This document shows, piece after piece, positions 18,186-26,190 of a stretch of DNA of 64,000 nucleotides. The position numbers and the translations under genes are program-made. The notes below the pieces were generated by a model. The model worked only from the letters and a program-made list of their open reading frames with translations. It had not been told where the DNA came from and did no database searches. Source of the stretch: an uncultured Olleya sp. Its GTDB lineage: Bacteria > Bacteroidota > Bacteroidia > Flavobacteriales > Flavobacteriaceae. Each line of letters starts with the position of its first letter. Position 1 is the stretch's first letter. The stretch lies in the NCBI GenBank assembly GCA_947503885.1, contig CANNFD010000009.1:1-64000 (forward strand), in the 5' to 3' direction.

Positions 18186-18635
18186 CTATCTGTTTTTTGG
18201 TGGCTTTGTAACTGAGAAAGGTACAAACCGAAGCGGTAACTCTGCCAAATATGGATTTATATTTAAAATAACTTCATCATTTATATTCTCAAATTTTCCT
18301 TTAAGGAAAACCTTACCGTCTTTATCGATAGTATAGAAAAATGGACTTCCGCTTGTGCTTAAGAGTGTTCCAACACCTTTAATAATAGGATCATTATCTA
18401 GAGGCGCTGGTAGACTTACCTGCCAACCCACAATTTCCTTTTCAATATCTTTAGCACGCAGCCTTATATCCTTGCCTATAATTAGATTGCCATTAATTAC
18501 TGCATAAACATTTTGAAAAGGAGAATGTTCCAAATTTGGATTAAGATGATTCGTCAGTATTTCAAATAATTGTTGTTTATTTTCTAGTATACCATTTCCT
18601 TTTGGCATATCACTTTGATATCCTGTTACATTCAT
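18186..18635 (-). CDS. Unknown soluble protein of the element
   Basis: 149 residues with no membrane segment and a beta-strand-rich composition (NVYAVINGNLIIGKDIRLR, SGSPFFYTIDKDGKVFLKG). Its start overlaps the stop of the upstream spanin-like gene by one base. Not recognised. Its strand pattern would suit a small structural or adaptor protein. Confidence 0.55.
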   Translation of the reverse strand: MNVTGYQSDMPKGNGILENKQQLFEILTNHLNPNLEHSPFQNVYAVINGNLIIGKDIRLRAKDIEKEIVGWQVSLPAPLDNDPIIKGVGTLLSTSGSPFFYTIDKDGKVFLKGKFENINDEVILNINPYLAELPLRFVPFSVTKPPKNR

Positions 18636-19054
18636 TATTTTGCTATTATTATTCCGGTTAATACAAGTAAGCCTCCACTAAAAAACCAGCGTTCTAGCTT
18701 ACTTCTTTTTAGTCGTTTATTTTGTTTTTTGATTGTGATGTTAAGTTCCTTAATTTGGGCTTTATCATTTTGATGAACAAGCGACAGATTTTCAACTTTA
18801 GCATCTAATTTAAAAATTATGGTATCTTTTTTTTGAGTAAATAATTGCCATTTATAGTTTCTTAAATTCATCACATCGATGATGCTATCTTGAAATAATC
18901 CCATTTCCATTCGCTTAGCAACAAAACGAGACTGCTCAATCGTAAAACAGAAATACTTTTGATTATCAATGGTCTTTACTAATGGTTTTAAATCTTGTGA
19001 AGTACCTATACAGCTCCATATCAGGCATAGTATTAATAGTATTAATCTTTTCAT
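18635..19054 (-). CDS. Spanin-like exported protein nested with the upstream gene
   Basis: 139 residues: a signal-like N-terminus (MKRLILLILCLIWSCIG, with a Cys15 that could be a weak lipobox), a coiled-coil region (about 75-117), and a hydrophobic C-terminal helix (about 121-138). The first 89 bp overlap the 3' end of the 114-residue coiled-coil gene in another frame, the arrangement typical of embedded Rz/Rz1-type spanin pairs. An ordinary outer-membrane spanin would not have the C-terminal membrane helix, so the topology is unusual. Confidence 0.5.
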   Translation of the reverse strand: MKRLILLILCLIWSCIGTSQDLKPLVKTIDNQKYFCFTIEQSRFVAKRMEMGLFQDSIIDVMNLRNYKWQLFTQKKDTIIFKLDAKVENLSLVHQNDKAQIKELNITIKKQNKRLKRSKLERWFFSGGLLVLTGIIIAK

Positions 19055-19310
19055 TAAGTTGTTTTTTTAGATGTTGTATAGCTTCATTATTATAAGTAAT
19101 AACACTACTCAAACTATCTGCTTGTTGTTTTAATTCTTCAATTTCAAAATCAAGGTTTATATTTTTAACTTCTAAAACGTTATTAGCTTCCTCTAATTTT
19201 TCAATAACATCATTTCGTAGAGTTTCTTCTTGTGGAATGATATAAAATTTCAACAATAATATGAGTGCAACAAGCCAAAGTATTGACACAACAGGTTTCC
19301 AAAATTTCAT
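18966..19310 (-). CDS. Inner-membrane spanin-like protein
   Basis: 114 residues: N-terminal membrane helix (about 8-26), then a long coiled coil (about 30-95, EKLEEANNVLEVKNINLDFE and on). This is the architecture of i-spanins, which bridge the envelope at the last step of lysis. Its 3' end overlaps the next exported gene by 89 bp. It begins one base from the stop of the three-helix membrane protein. Confidence 0.6.
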   Translation of the reverse strand: MKFWKPVVSILWLVALILLLKFYIIPQEETLRNDVIEKLEEANNVLEVKNINLDFEIEELKQQADSLSSVITYNNEAIQHLKKQLNEKINTINTMPDMELYRYFTRFKTISKDH

Positions 19311-19633
19311 TAGTCTTTGGGTTTAGTTTGAAACAATTTGTTTAAAAATTTATCAAGAAGTAGTTTGTGAAACACCAATGCAAAAGCAAAGGATTGTAAT
19401 AGACACTCTATCATTTTTAGCTGATAATCTCTAATGAAATACAAAGCGATACCATACAATAATCCTATAATGAAAACACGATAGCGAGTGGCTATTTTAA
19501 TCTTTAAAACTTCATAGAAAAAATCTGTAGCTCGGTAATGGTTTAAACCATATGCAATAACAATAAAAGTTAGTATATATGTCCAATCAAGGCTATTGAG
19601 GTAATTTGAAATGTGATGTAAAATTTCTATCAT
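19310..19633 (-). CDS. Three-helix membrane protein, holin candidate
   Basis: 107 residues with hydrophobic segments at about 17-35, 51-68 and 74-93 and a charged tail (LNKLFQTKPKD). Size, helix count and position just upstream of spanin-like genes and near cell-wall hydrolases fit a class I-type holin. No sequence family recognised. Confidence 0.55.
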   Translation of the reverse strand: MIEILHHISNYLNSLDWTYILTFIVIAYGLNHYRATDFFYEVLKIKIATRYRVFIIGLLYGIALYFIRDYQLKMIECLLQSFAFALVFHKLLLDKFLNKLFQTKPKD

Positions 19634-19634
19634 T

Positions 19635-19877
19635 TTAATTGTTTTTTAATGTTGATTTTATTGCAGAAATATCTGCTTGTAATGCTGTTAATTGATGATT
19701 AGGAAATACGTTTTTTGTGATATGAGCCACAATAACAATCGTAGTACCCGAGGCTAATAATGCCAAAATAATCTTCGTCAATGTGTTGTTTGTTAAAGTG
19801 ACCGTAACCTCTGTTTTTAGTCCATCTTTATCTACCAATCCGTCAATGAGGTCTTTAATACTTCTTTTCTCGGACAT
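19635..19877 (-). CDS. Small single-pass membrane protein
   Basis: 80 residues with one hydrophobic helix at about 32-53 (IILALLASGTTIVIVAHIT) between a charged N-terminus (MSEKRSIKDLIDGL) and a short coiled tail. It overlaps the upstream PG-binding-like gene by 23 bp. Family unknown. It could be a second holin-type component or a virion membrane protein. Confidence 0.6.
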   Translation of the reverse strand: MSEKRSIKDLIDGLVDKDGLKTEVTVTLTNNTLTKIILALLASGTTIVIVAHITKNVFPNHQLTALQADISAIKSTLKNN

Positions 19878-20355
19878 TTTTTGTTTTGCTTTTTAGATTA
19901 GCCATATTGCGTTCTTTGAATAATTGTTCTGAAACTTCTTTTACCTTTAAAAATTTCAACACACGTTCTTGGGTAACGGTATCAAATTCATTAGTAATGA
20001 TTCCCGCAGTTCCGTGATTTTTCAACAAATACACGCGAAGCTGTTGTACGCGTTCTCCTTTACTTCCCAATTTTAAAGGAAAATCATCATTTGGTTCTGG
20101 TATCACTTCGGGTTTTATAATGATTGCTTTCTTTTCCTTTTGAACAGGAATTTCAGGTTTCATCTTAACTACAGAAACGTCTTTTTTAATAATGACAGGC
20201 TTTTCTGTTTTATTAGGTTTTGAGTTGTCCACAATAGTAAACTCTGCATCTACAATCGTTTCTTCTTTCTCTCTGAAAAATAAATAACCCAATAATCCTA
20301 AGCCGAGTAATCCTCCAGCAATCATTAATCCTTTATTTATAGTTTGTTCATTCAT
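19855..20355 (-). CDS. Membrane-anchored protein with PG-binding-like domain (copy 1)
   Basis: 166 residues: membrane helix (about 8-27), a Lys/Pro-rich linker (about 45-88), and a domain from about 94 (FPLKLGSKGERVQQLRVYL) that matches the start of peptidoglycan-binding domain 1. It shares layout and the xPxKLGS...VxxLxxYL core with the next upstream gene, so the two look like diverged duplicates. Probably places a wall-binding domain on the outside of a membrane. Ends overlap with both neighbours. Confidence 0.65.
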   Translation of the reverse strand: MNEQTINKGLMIAGGLLGLGLLGYLFFREKEETIVDAEFTIVDNSKPNKTEKPVIIKKDVSVVKMKPEIPVQKEKKAIIIKPEVIPEPNDDFPLKLGSKGERVQQLRVYLLKNHGTAGIITNEFDTVTQERVLKFLKVKEVSEQLFKERNMANLKSKTKNVREKKY

Positions 20356-20855
20356 TATTTTCCAAGACTTAAAAGCGCTTTTCGCATTCCTGCAATATCG
20401 GCTTGTGCGAATATTGTTTTATTTAATCTCTTTTGGGCAGCTCTTAATGTTTTTGGACCAAAAATGCCATCCACACCATCCCGTTTTACACCAGTTTTTC
20501 CTAAATCTTCTTTGTAGATTTTTAGGTAGCGTTGTAAGACTTTTACGTCTGCGTGACGACTTCCTAATTTTATTGGATAACCTCTAGTGATTATAGGCTT
20601 AGTGCTTGAAGATGAACCTCCAGTATTAACAGGAACAAATGGCGGCGAATTATACGTTGCAGAAGTTTCTGAACTATTTGATACTATTGTACCAGTAACA
20701 CTTGAATCTTTCTCTTCGTTTTTGACTTTTTTCTTAGCCATATAATAGTAAGCAATTGCTGCACTTGAAAGCACCACGATAACACCACCTACGACCAAAA
20801 TATCTTTATTCTTTGATATAAAAGTAGGTGCTACTTTAGGTTTAATTTGTTTCAT
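20355..20855 (-). CDS. Membrane-anchored protein with PG-binding domain (copy 2)
   Basis: 166 residues: membrane helix (about 18-40), a Ser/Thr-rich linker, then a good peptidoglycan-binding type 1 domain (about 95-150: YPIKLGSRHADVKVLQRYL, DGVDGIFGPKTLRAAQKRL). No catalytic domain is attached. In context the protein may anchor or position wall hydrolases, or be a virion membrane protein touching peptidoglycan at entry. Confidence 0.75.
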   Translation of the reverse strand: MKQIKPKVAPTFISKNKDILVVGGVIVVLSSAAIAYYYMAKKKVKNEEKDSSVTGTIVSNSSETSATYNSPPFVPVNTGGSSSSTKPIITRGYPIKLGSRHADVKVLQRYLKIYKEDLGKTGVKRDGVDGIFGPKTLRAAQKRLNKTIFAQADIAGMRKALLSLGK

Positions 20856-20864
20856 TGATTCGTT

Positions 20865-21386
20865 TTATGATTGATAATTTGGTAATCGATTTACATATTT
20901 TGAGACATATTCTTTCATTTCACTCTGGCTCAAAAAGCTATTTAAGTGTTGCCACATATCTTTTTTATAGAGTTGATAAAAGGCTTTAGATAAACTCGCT
21001 ACTTGCGTTTTATCTCTCAGCTTTTTTCCGAAGACACTTTTTACAGCATCTTCATCATCATTGAAAGTTCCTTTCGCCTCCTTGATGATTTTCGCATACT
21101 TTTTAGCTGAAACAGTATCTAGAACTTGAATACTTTTTGGAGCCACCCATTTTTGAACGTCGGTCAGGTAATTCATATCAAATGGACTGTTCCAATTGGG
21201 TTCTTGTTTAGTTGTACCTACATTTCCCGTAGTGACTTGTATACCTTTTCCAATAGAAGTTGTAGATACGGTATTACTCGATTGTGATTGTTTACGCTTT
21301 CGCGAAATCGTAACAAAAACACCAATCCCGACAACTGCTATTCCAGCGCCTCCCATCATCCACCAACCTGTTTTTGATATTTCCAT
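20865..21386 (-). CDS. Single-pass membrane protein, paralogue A
   Basis: 173 residues with a membrane helix at about 9-27, a Ser/Thr-rich linker, and a helical domain from about 70 to the end. The domain shares a pattern with the next gene: D-x-x-YL, then a DDED/GDDEE acidic turn, V-x-x-VF/IF, K-x-K/V-Q-V, a Tyr, and a final LPNYxx. The two genes are adjacent and in the same orientation, so they look like a tandem duplication. No function known. The coding strand contains a near-copy of the CTTTCGCGAAAG palindrome (21297-21308). Confidence 0.6.
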   Translation of the reverse strand: MEISKTGWWMMGGAGIAVVGIGVFVTISRKRKQSQSSNTVSTTSIGKGIQVTTGNVGTTKQEPNWNSPFDMNYLTDVQKWVAPKSIQVLDTVSAKKYAKIIKEAKGTFNDDEDAVKSVFGKKLRDKTQVASLSKAFYQLYKKDMWQHLNSFLSQSEMKEYVSKYVNRLPNYQS

Positions 21387-21387
21387 A

Positions 21388-21876
21388 TTATGCGGTTCTG
21401 TAGTTTGGTAGTGTCTTGATAATGTTGAGCACTATGGTTATTTCATCTTTTTCAAAACGGTCTTTAAGTGTATCAATTAGGTTTTTAGAGTAGGTTTCTT
21501 GATAAGCTTTCGCCACTTGAGACACTTGAACTTTATCTTTCATTTTCCTAAATATGCCATATACTTTTTCTTCATCGTCACCTCCTTGGTACCAGCTTCC
21601 CCAAGCTTTATGAATCTGGTCTGCAAATCGCGATGCTGTGCTTGTTTTAAGAACTAAAACTTCTCGATTTACAGCTTGTAATACTTTGTTCAGATAATGA
21701 ATGTCAAAAGCATTTTGAGCCATCAATCCATTTGATATAGGTTGAATTTGAGCCTTAATCGCTGATAATAATTTACTTGTACGTATATCACGACTGCGTT
21801 TTCTCACAGAAAACAATGTCGTTCCTATTAAAAGTGTTCCAACACTTGCTCCTATGATTTTATAGCTTAGATTCAT
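21388..21876 (-). CDS. Single-pass membrane protein, paralogue B
   Basis: 162 residues: membrane helix at about 6-24, then a helical domain like that of its neighbour (FDIHYLNKVL, GGDDEEKVYGIFRKM, KDKVQVSQVAKAY, KTLPNY). Overlaps the upstream gene by 4 bp and sits one base from paralogue A. Probable structural protein of the element. Confidence 0.6.
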   Translation of the reverse strand: MNLSYKIIGASVGTLLIGTTLFSVRKRSRDIRTSKLLSAIKAQIQPISNGLMAQNAFDIHYLNKVLQAVNREVLVLKTSTASRFADQIHKAWGSWYQGGDDEEKVYGIFRKMKDKVQVSQVAKAYQETYSKNLIDTLKDRFEKDEITIVLNIIKTLPNYRTA

Positions 21877-22319
21877 TTACCTAAAAGTTTTAAGCCACGA
21901 CCAACAGGCGTTAGCATTGTTACGTCAGATAAGTCCGCATTTTTAGAGGTGTTACGCAGCAATACGATAATACCAACCAAAACAATGGCGAGAATCACAG
22001 GAACGCCTATGGATAATATCTTGGTCAAATTCTTACCAAGTCCAAAGATATTACCACCTATTTCAGATAAATCGGAAATTGTTCTGGTTGCCATATTTGA
22101 GACATCGAGCTTGTTTTGATTAAGCCACTTGTTAAAGTTCGGACTTGTAGTACACGAAGTCGAGCCATTATTTTTCCAAGTAATAAGCCAAATCATTTTT
22201 GCATTTTCTTGACCGAGTTCGCTTTTCAGTTTAGTAAAATAGCTTGTCCAGAAGTCACACGGATCGTCTGCTTCTGGAACTAAAAAAATACGATTATCTA
22301 CGTTTACTTGAATGGCCAT
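21873..22319 (-). CDS. Membrane protein with C-terminal helix
   Basis: 148 residues. The soluble N-terminal part (about 1-95) has several Trp and two Cys (LITWKNNGSTSCTTSPNF). It is followed by a strong membrane helix (about 102-123) and a 25-residue tail. No family recognised. It fits the single-pass protein set of the cluster. Confidence 0.6.
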   Translation of the reverse strand: MAIQVNVDNRIFLVPEADDPCDFWTSYFTKLKSELGQENAKMIWLITWKNNGSTSCTTSPNFNKWLNQNKLDVSNMATRTISDLSEIGGNIFGLGKNLTKILSIGVPVILAIVLVGIIVLLRNTSKNADLSDVTMLTPVGRGLKLLGK

Positions 22320-22325
22320 TTTGCT

Positions 22326-22508
22326 TTACCCTATAATACGGTTGCTCTGTTTTTTACTTTCGGTTTTACTAAAATCATTATCCTCTAAAAACTTCCGAAG
22401 ACGTGCTTTGAGTTGTGCTTCTTTTTTGAGTGCAGTACGTTTATCATAGTTGACATAAATCTGCCTACCAAGCCAAAAGCCTACACCCAAAGTGAGTATC
22501 GTTTTCAT
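22326..22508 (-). CDS. 60-residue protein with N-terminal hydrophobic segment
   Basis: A short hydrophobic start (MKTILTLGVGFWLG) followed by a very basic helix (about 20-42) and polar tail. It lies three bases from the next start and four bases after the amidase-like gene, so it is clearly part of the operon. Unknown function. Confidence 0.55.
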   Translation of the reverse strand: MKTILTLGVGFWLGRQIYVNYDKRTALKKEAQLKARLRKFLEDNDFSKTESKKQSNRIIG

Positions 22509-22511
22509 CTG

Positions 22512-23003
22512 TTATCTTTTGAAAATATTATGCTCAGGAATCTCTAATTCTCTAAGCCATTCTGCGACTTCAAACCCTGGATTATCTTCATCTGCTTTGG
22601 CTGGAATTTCATTAAAGCCTGCGATAATGATATTTGGAAAGCGAAGTATATAGAATTTTACGATGGCTTCAAGCGCCTGTTTTTGTTCATCGGTACGCGT
22701 GTCTTTGTCCCAAGCTTCTTTAAGTGTTCTGCCACCTACGTAAGCAATATGTTTTGCCTGACCTGTAACTGCATTTTTACCGTGTGAAATTCCCCAAAGG
22801 TCAATAGCTGTTGGGTTATCTTCATCGATAATGGTCTGTAGAGAACCATCTTGAAGCACGAGATAATCTATACCTGGACGGTTCCAATTAAAACCACCAT
22901 CGCGAATCGACGCTGTGTGTTGTTTAATAATCACTTCCTTGTCAAAATCTTTAGCTTCAGAAGTATTTGTACTTTGTATAATGAGATAATCTACTTTTTG
23001 CAT
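22512..23003 (-). CDS. Amidase-fold protein that appears to have lost its zinc ligands
   Basis: 163 residues whose length, strand order and conserved patches follow N-acetylmuramoyl-L-alanine amidases of the T7-lysozyme type: MQKVDYLIIQ, LWGISHGKN, HIAYVGGR, DTRTDEQKQAL, RFPNIIIAGFNEIPA and PGFEVAEWL. Usual family zinc ligands fall in IH-CT, YHY, GHRDF and KACPxFDV. Here the same places read IQ-ST, IDY, GFNEI and DNPGFEV, so His, His, His/Cys are replaced by Gln, Asp, Phe and Asn. If the alignment is right it cannot be a zinc amidase and may be a binding or structural module. It lies between the CHAP-like hydrolase and a membrane protein. Confidence 0.7.
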   Translation of the reverse strand: MQKVDYLIIQSTNTSEAKDFDKEVIIKQHTASIRDGGFNWNRPGIDYLVLQDGSLQTIIDEDNPTAIDLWGISHGKNAVTGQAKHIAYVGGRTLKEAWDKDTRTDEQKQALEAIVKFYILRFPNIIIAGFNEIPAKADEDNPGFEVAEWLRELEIPEHNIFKR

Positions 23004-23013
23004 TTGTTTAGAT

Positions 23014-23451
23014 TTAAGGGTTAATACTTGATAAGCGTCTAAAGCCCAAAAGACGATAGACAGGATATTTTTTAATGTTCACTTGATTGTTCTGGTTGCC
23101 ACCCAAGACGTAAATGTGCTTTTTGTCTTCGGAATAACTAATAAAGAATCCTACGTGACCTTTCCAACTCGACTTTTTATGTCTCCAGAAAATGACCACA
23201 TCATTAATTTTTGGTTGTTTAATTGTAGTACCAACATTGAGCCAAGAACGAGCAGTTAATTTATGACTGCGTTCTACGTTTGCCCGAAGTGCTACCCAAT
23301 TTACAAAGGAAGAACACCAAGCAGTTTCATCTGTGGCAACCCACTTATGACCTATGTCTTTGAAGTAATTAAGGACAACAGGATTGTGTTGATACCCTAC
23401 AATTTCAGTAACTCCGTACTGACTTAATGCAATATTAATAAGCTGACTCAT
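23014..23451 (-). CDS. CHAP/NlpC-type peptidoglycan hydrolase (TIGR02594-like)
   Basis: I choose the ATG at 23451 (145 residues, MSQLINIALSQYGV); the longer frame to 23502 lies inside the upstream gene and has an unlikely N-terminus. Catalytic residues are visible: C46 in ETAWCSSFVNW, H99 in KGHVGFF, and a polar residue at N119 in GGNQ. This is the pattern of small cysteine amidase/endopeptidases common in bacteroidotal phages. Expected to cut peptidoglycan at lysis or entry. Its start overlaps the beta-propeller gene by 17 bp. Confidence 0.85.
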   Translation of the reverse strand: MSQLINIALSQYGVTEIVGYQHNPVVLNYFKDIGHKWVATDETAWCSSFVNWVALRANVERSHKLTARSWLNVGTTIKQPKINDVVIFWRHKKSSWKGHVGFFISYSEDKKHIYVLGGNQNNQVNIKKYPVYRLLGFRRLSSINP

Positions 23452-24958
23452 CTGGTGGCTTGTTTTCGTTAGTTTCGAGCCACGATGCTGGAATGCCCTC
23501 ACTCATTTGGACACCAGTAGATATTCTTGATTTGTCGGGAAGCATACTATACATCTCGAACTGTTTATGGTAGATAAGAAAAGTCACTACTTGTTTTGGA
23601 TTGATTTTGAAACACCAGATGGAATGCCCATCGATAATGTCTCCATCGATATCAAAAACTTCAGAAATGTTTCCGAAATTTTGTGGACTTTGATGGCTAC
23701 TTAATGATAAGGTTTGACAGGTTTCTTTACCTGCTACAGATTTTTCAATGAGTTGTAAAGCATTAATACGATCTTCTCCTGAAGCCACAATTTTTAAATG
23801 TGACATCAATGTTGGGTTATGCTGAAAGTCTTCTCGATATTCGTAATATTCATCGTTTACAGTTACCGTTGGACCACCTTGTTTACCTGAGATTGTTACA
23901 GTATCATTTGCTGAATTACTAACTGCTACAATATCTTCTTTTGTACTAATTGCTAAACCAAGACTAAAGCTTTCCAAAGGAATAGTATCTACGATTTGAT
24001 GTGTAGCATTTATTCTGGTAAACGTTTGATTGTCGCGATTACCTACATACATTAATCCATTATGAACATTGTATGCTAATGCCACAGGATTACTACCAAC
24101 ATCAATTTTGGTAGTTGAGACAAAAGTTATAGGATCTATGACGATAACAGAATCAATATCATTCAAGCCGACATACATCATCTTGTTTACGGGATGAAAA
24201 GCAAATGAGACAATATCGGAACCTACAGATCCTGCTCTTCCTCTGAATTTACCTATAGAATCATAAATATTGATAGCACCATCTTTAAGATTATGGATAT
24301 ATAGATCGCCATTATCTGTATTTACTCCTATAGCTCTAGCAACTTCTATTGGTGGAAAATTATTTATAGTATTAACACCCAATTTTGATATCGTACCAGA
24401 AACAAGATTTGTAGTGAAAAAACAATCATCCAATGGGTTGTAAACAATATCAGTAGGTCGAGTTCCTACTGCTTCTCTTCGCTCAATTATATTATTGGTA
24501 TTAATAAAAACCACTTCGTTAGATAAAGAACAAGCTATCGCTGTCATTCCATATTCAGGACTATCGTTTTTAGTATTTACAGCAATTGCTACTGGACTTA
24601 TGCTTCCTGGCAAAACAGAAACACCTAAAGAAATTGTTTTTATCAACTGTCCATGTGGACTAATAACCGAGACCGAATTCCCTAATTGATTGGCACTATA
24701 AAACGAATCATTTACAGGATTATAGGCAAGGTCTTGAGGATGCTTTTCTACGTTAATAGATTCAGTTGTTTCTTCATCTAAAAACATTGGATCTGCCAAT
24801 GGAACTAAAGAATTTGCGCCCCAAAGACTCACTTTTCTAATATCAGCAGTATGATTTGTTACTGTAATTTGAGTAACATCATTATCTTTTTGTAACCGTT
24901 GATAGTAGTTGCGGAGTGCAGCTTGCTTATCAAACCAATTGTATTTTGCTCTACGCAT
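23435..24958 (-). CDS. YVTN-type beta-propeller protein, candidate receptor-binding spike
   Basis: 507 residues. Residues about 75-365 hold six or seven repeats of the NHL/YVTN beta-propeller pattern (HPQDLAYNPVNDSFYSAN, GSNPVALAYNVHNGLMYVGN, and GTRPTDIVYNPLDDCFFTTN). An N-terminal strand region and a C-terminal domain (about 370-507) flank it. There is no signal peptide, so it is not a normal exported propeller. In a virus-like cluster this fits a spike; the PRD1 receptor-binding protein P2 has a pseudo-beta-propeller head. Role inferred. It overlaps both neighbours by 8-17 bp. Confidence 0.75.
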   Translation of the reverse strand: MRRAKYNWFDKQAALRNYYQRLQKDNDVTQITVTNHTADIRKVSLWGANSLVPLADPMFLDEETTESINVEKHPQDLAYNPVNDSFYSANQLGNSVSVISPHGQLIKTISLGVSVLPGSISPVAIAVNTKNDSPEYGMTAIACSLSNEVVFINTNNIIERREAVGTRPTDIVYNPLDDCFFTTNLVSGTISKLGVNTINNFPPIEVARAIGVNTDNGDLYIHNLKDGAINIYDSIGKFRGRAGSVGSDIVSFAFHPVNKMMYVGLNDIDSVIVIDPITFVSTTKIDVGSNPVALAYNVHNGLMYVGNRDNQTFTRINATHQIVDTIPLESFSLGLAISTKEDIVAVSNSANDTVTISGKQGGPTVTVNDEYYEYREDFQHNPTLMSHLKIVASGEDRINALQLIEKSVAGKETCQTLSLSSHQSPQNFGNISEVFDIDGDIIDGHSIWCFKINPKQVVTFLIYHKQFEMYSMLPDKSRISTGVQMSEGIPASWLETNENKPPDESAY

Positions 24959-25709
24959 TTGCTCTATAATTTTCTATAAAATCAATAATATCTTTTGTAC
25001 GCTCTATTTGTGATGCACCAACCATTTCAGGATTTTTACCAAATACTTTAGTTACTGCATATACAGCTTCGATTGTTGGAAAACCATAATCGAGGTATTG
25101 TTTCATTCCACATAAATCGGCAGTTGTTTGGCTTCGTGTATTTAAAAACCAATGACAACCTTCGTGAGCGAGAATGGCAACACGAATTGGTATCGTGTAC
25201 GACTTGAATAAGCGCTGTGAAATTTGAACACGTGGCATTTTACGATGTGTTCTTGCGGGTGTTACTAACTCGCCACCAAAAGGATCTGTAATCTTGTTTA
25301 AATACTGAAACAAAAACTCGTGATCTGAACTCTCGTAAAATCCTGGTGGTACATAACCTGCTTTTTGGGCAAACTGAATCGCAAATTCTAAAAAGCGATG
25401 TTGCTCGTCTGTTGCCCAAAGTTCTACAGGTGGCATTTTTTCAATTTTTACATTTACTATTTCAAACGCATTATCATTTCCCGAACTTTTATCATACACA
25501 TCCATTTCCAATACTTCTGGCGATACTGGTAAAGAGATTATAAACTCCCTTTTCGTTCCCGCTTTTGCGAAAGCTGCTTTTCTTCTGAAATAATATGAAT
25601 TCGTAAAACGAGGATCATACACACGGATTCCTAACTGAAAAGGGAGTATAGCCAAAACAGTAAGTTTTATTTTAAAGCGTTCTCTATTTGATGGAATGGT
25701 TGTTATCAC
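24951..25709 (-). CDS. Putative zinc metalloprotease-like protein (HEGCH motif)
   Basis: 252 residues, no membrane helix. H182-E-G-C-H186 in ILAHEGCHWFLN fits the HExxH zinc motif, with acidic or polar residues (TTADLCGM, about 195-202) downstream as possible third ligand. The N-terminal half is beta-rich. It could be a virion-associated or maturation protease, or a structural protein that kept the fold. The family is not recognised. Overlaps the upstream gene by 4 bp. Confidence 0.55.
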   Translation of the reverse strand: MITTIPSNRERFKIKLTVLAILPFQLGIRVYDPRFTNSYYFRRKAAFAKAGTKREFIISLPVSPEVLEMDVYDKSSGNDNAFEIVNVKIEKMPPVELWATDEQHRFLEFAIQFAQKAGYVPPGFYESSDHEFLFQYLNKITDPFGGELVTPARTHRKMPRVQISQRLFKSYTIPIRVAILAHEGCHWFLNTRSQTTADLCGMKQYLDYGFPTIEAVYAVTKVFGKNPEMVGASQIERTKDIIDFIENYRANA

Positions 25710-26182
25710 TTCAGGTAGTGTTGGTATTGTTTATTTTTATTACGACTCATTACTGCTAAACCTATGACGCCAACCACCACCACAACACCACCTAAAACAA
25801 ATACTATGGTTGGACTACCTTTTTTTTCTTTTTCAGGTTCTTTTGGTGCTCCTATATCTATGGAAAAATCAGACTGTTCTGGAAGACTAGAAGTACCATA
25901 ATCAGTTGGAAGTTTAGGTTTCGTTATAGAATCTATTGCTGCGCCTATGGCAGTTGCACCACCTATTTCTCTGTAGACTTGACCCACATCCTTAAAAAAG
26001 CGTTGTTGTTTTTGTTTGCGTTCAATTCGTTTTGGTGCAGAACGTCTTAGGGTTCGTCTAGCAAGTCGTTTTGCTTTTCGCTTTGCTCTTCGTGCTCTAC
26101 GTTGCTTATCATTACTAAAGAAATCATCGTACTCGACTTGTAAGTAACGATCTAATATTTGTTTTGTTTCTCCTGTTATCAT
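25706..26182 (-). CDS. Basic protein with C-terminal membrane helix
   Basis: 158 residues. Residues about 25-60 form a strongly basic Arg/Lys block (RRARRAKRKAKRLARRTLRR) likely to bind nucleic acid. A linker and a C-terminal membrane helix (about 125-148) follow. This layout could tether DNA to the inside of a membrane vesicle. It is one of three such proteins in the cluster. No family recognised. Confidence 0.65.
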   Translation of the reverse strand: MITGETKQILDRYLQVEYDDFFSNDKQRRARRAKRKAKRLARRTLRRSAPKRIERKQKQQRFFKDVGQVYREIGGATAIGAAIDSITKPKLPTDYGTSSLPEQSDFSIDIGAPKEPEKEKKGSPTIVFVLGGVVVVVGVIGLAVMSRNKNKQYQHYLK

Positions 26183-26190
26183 ATACAGTG

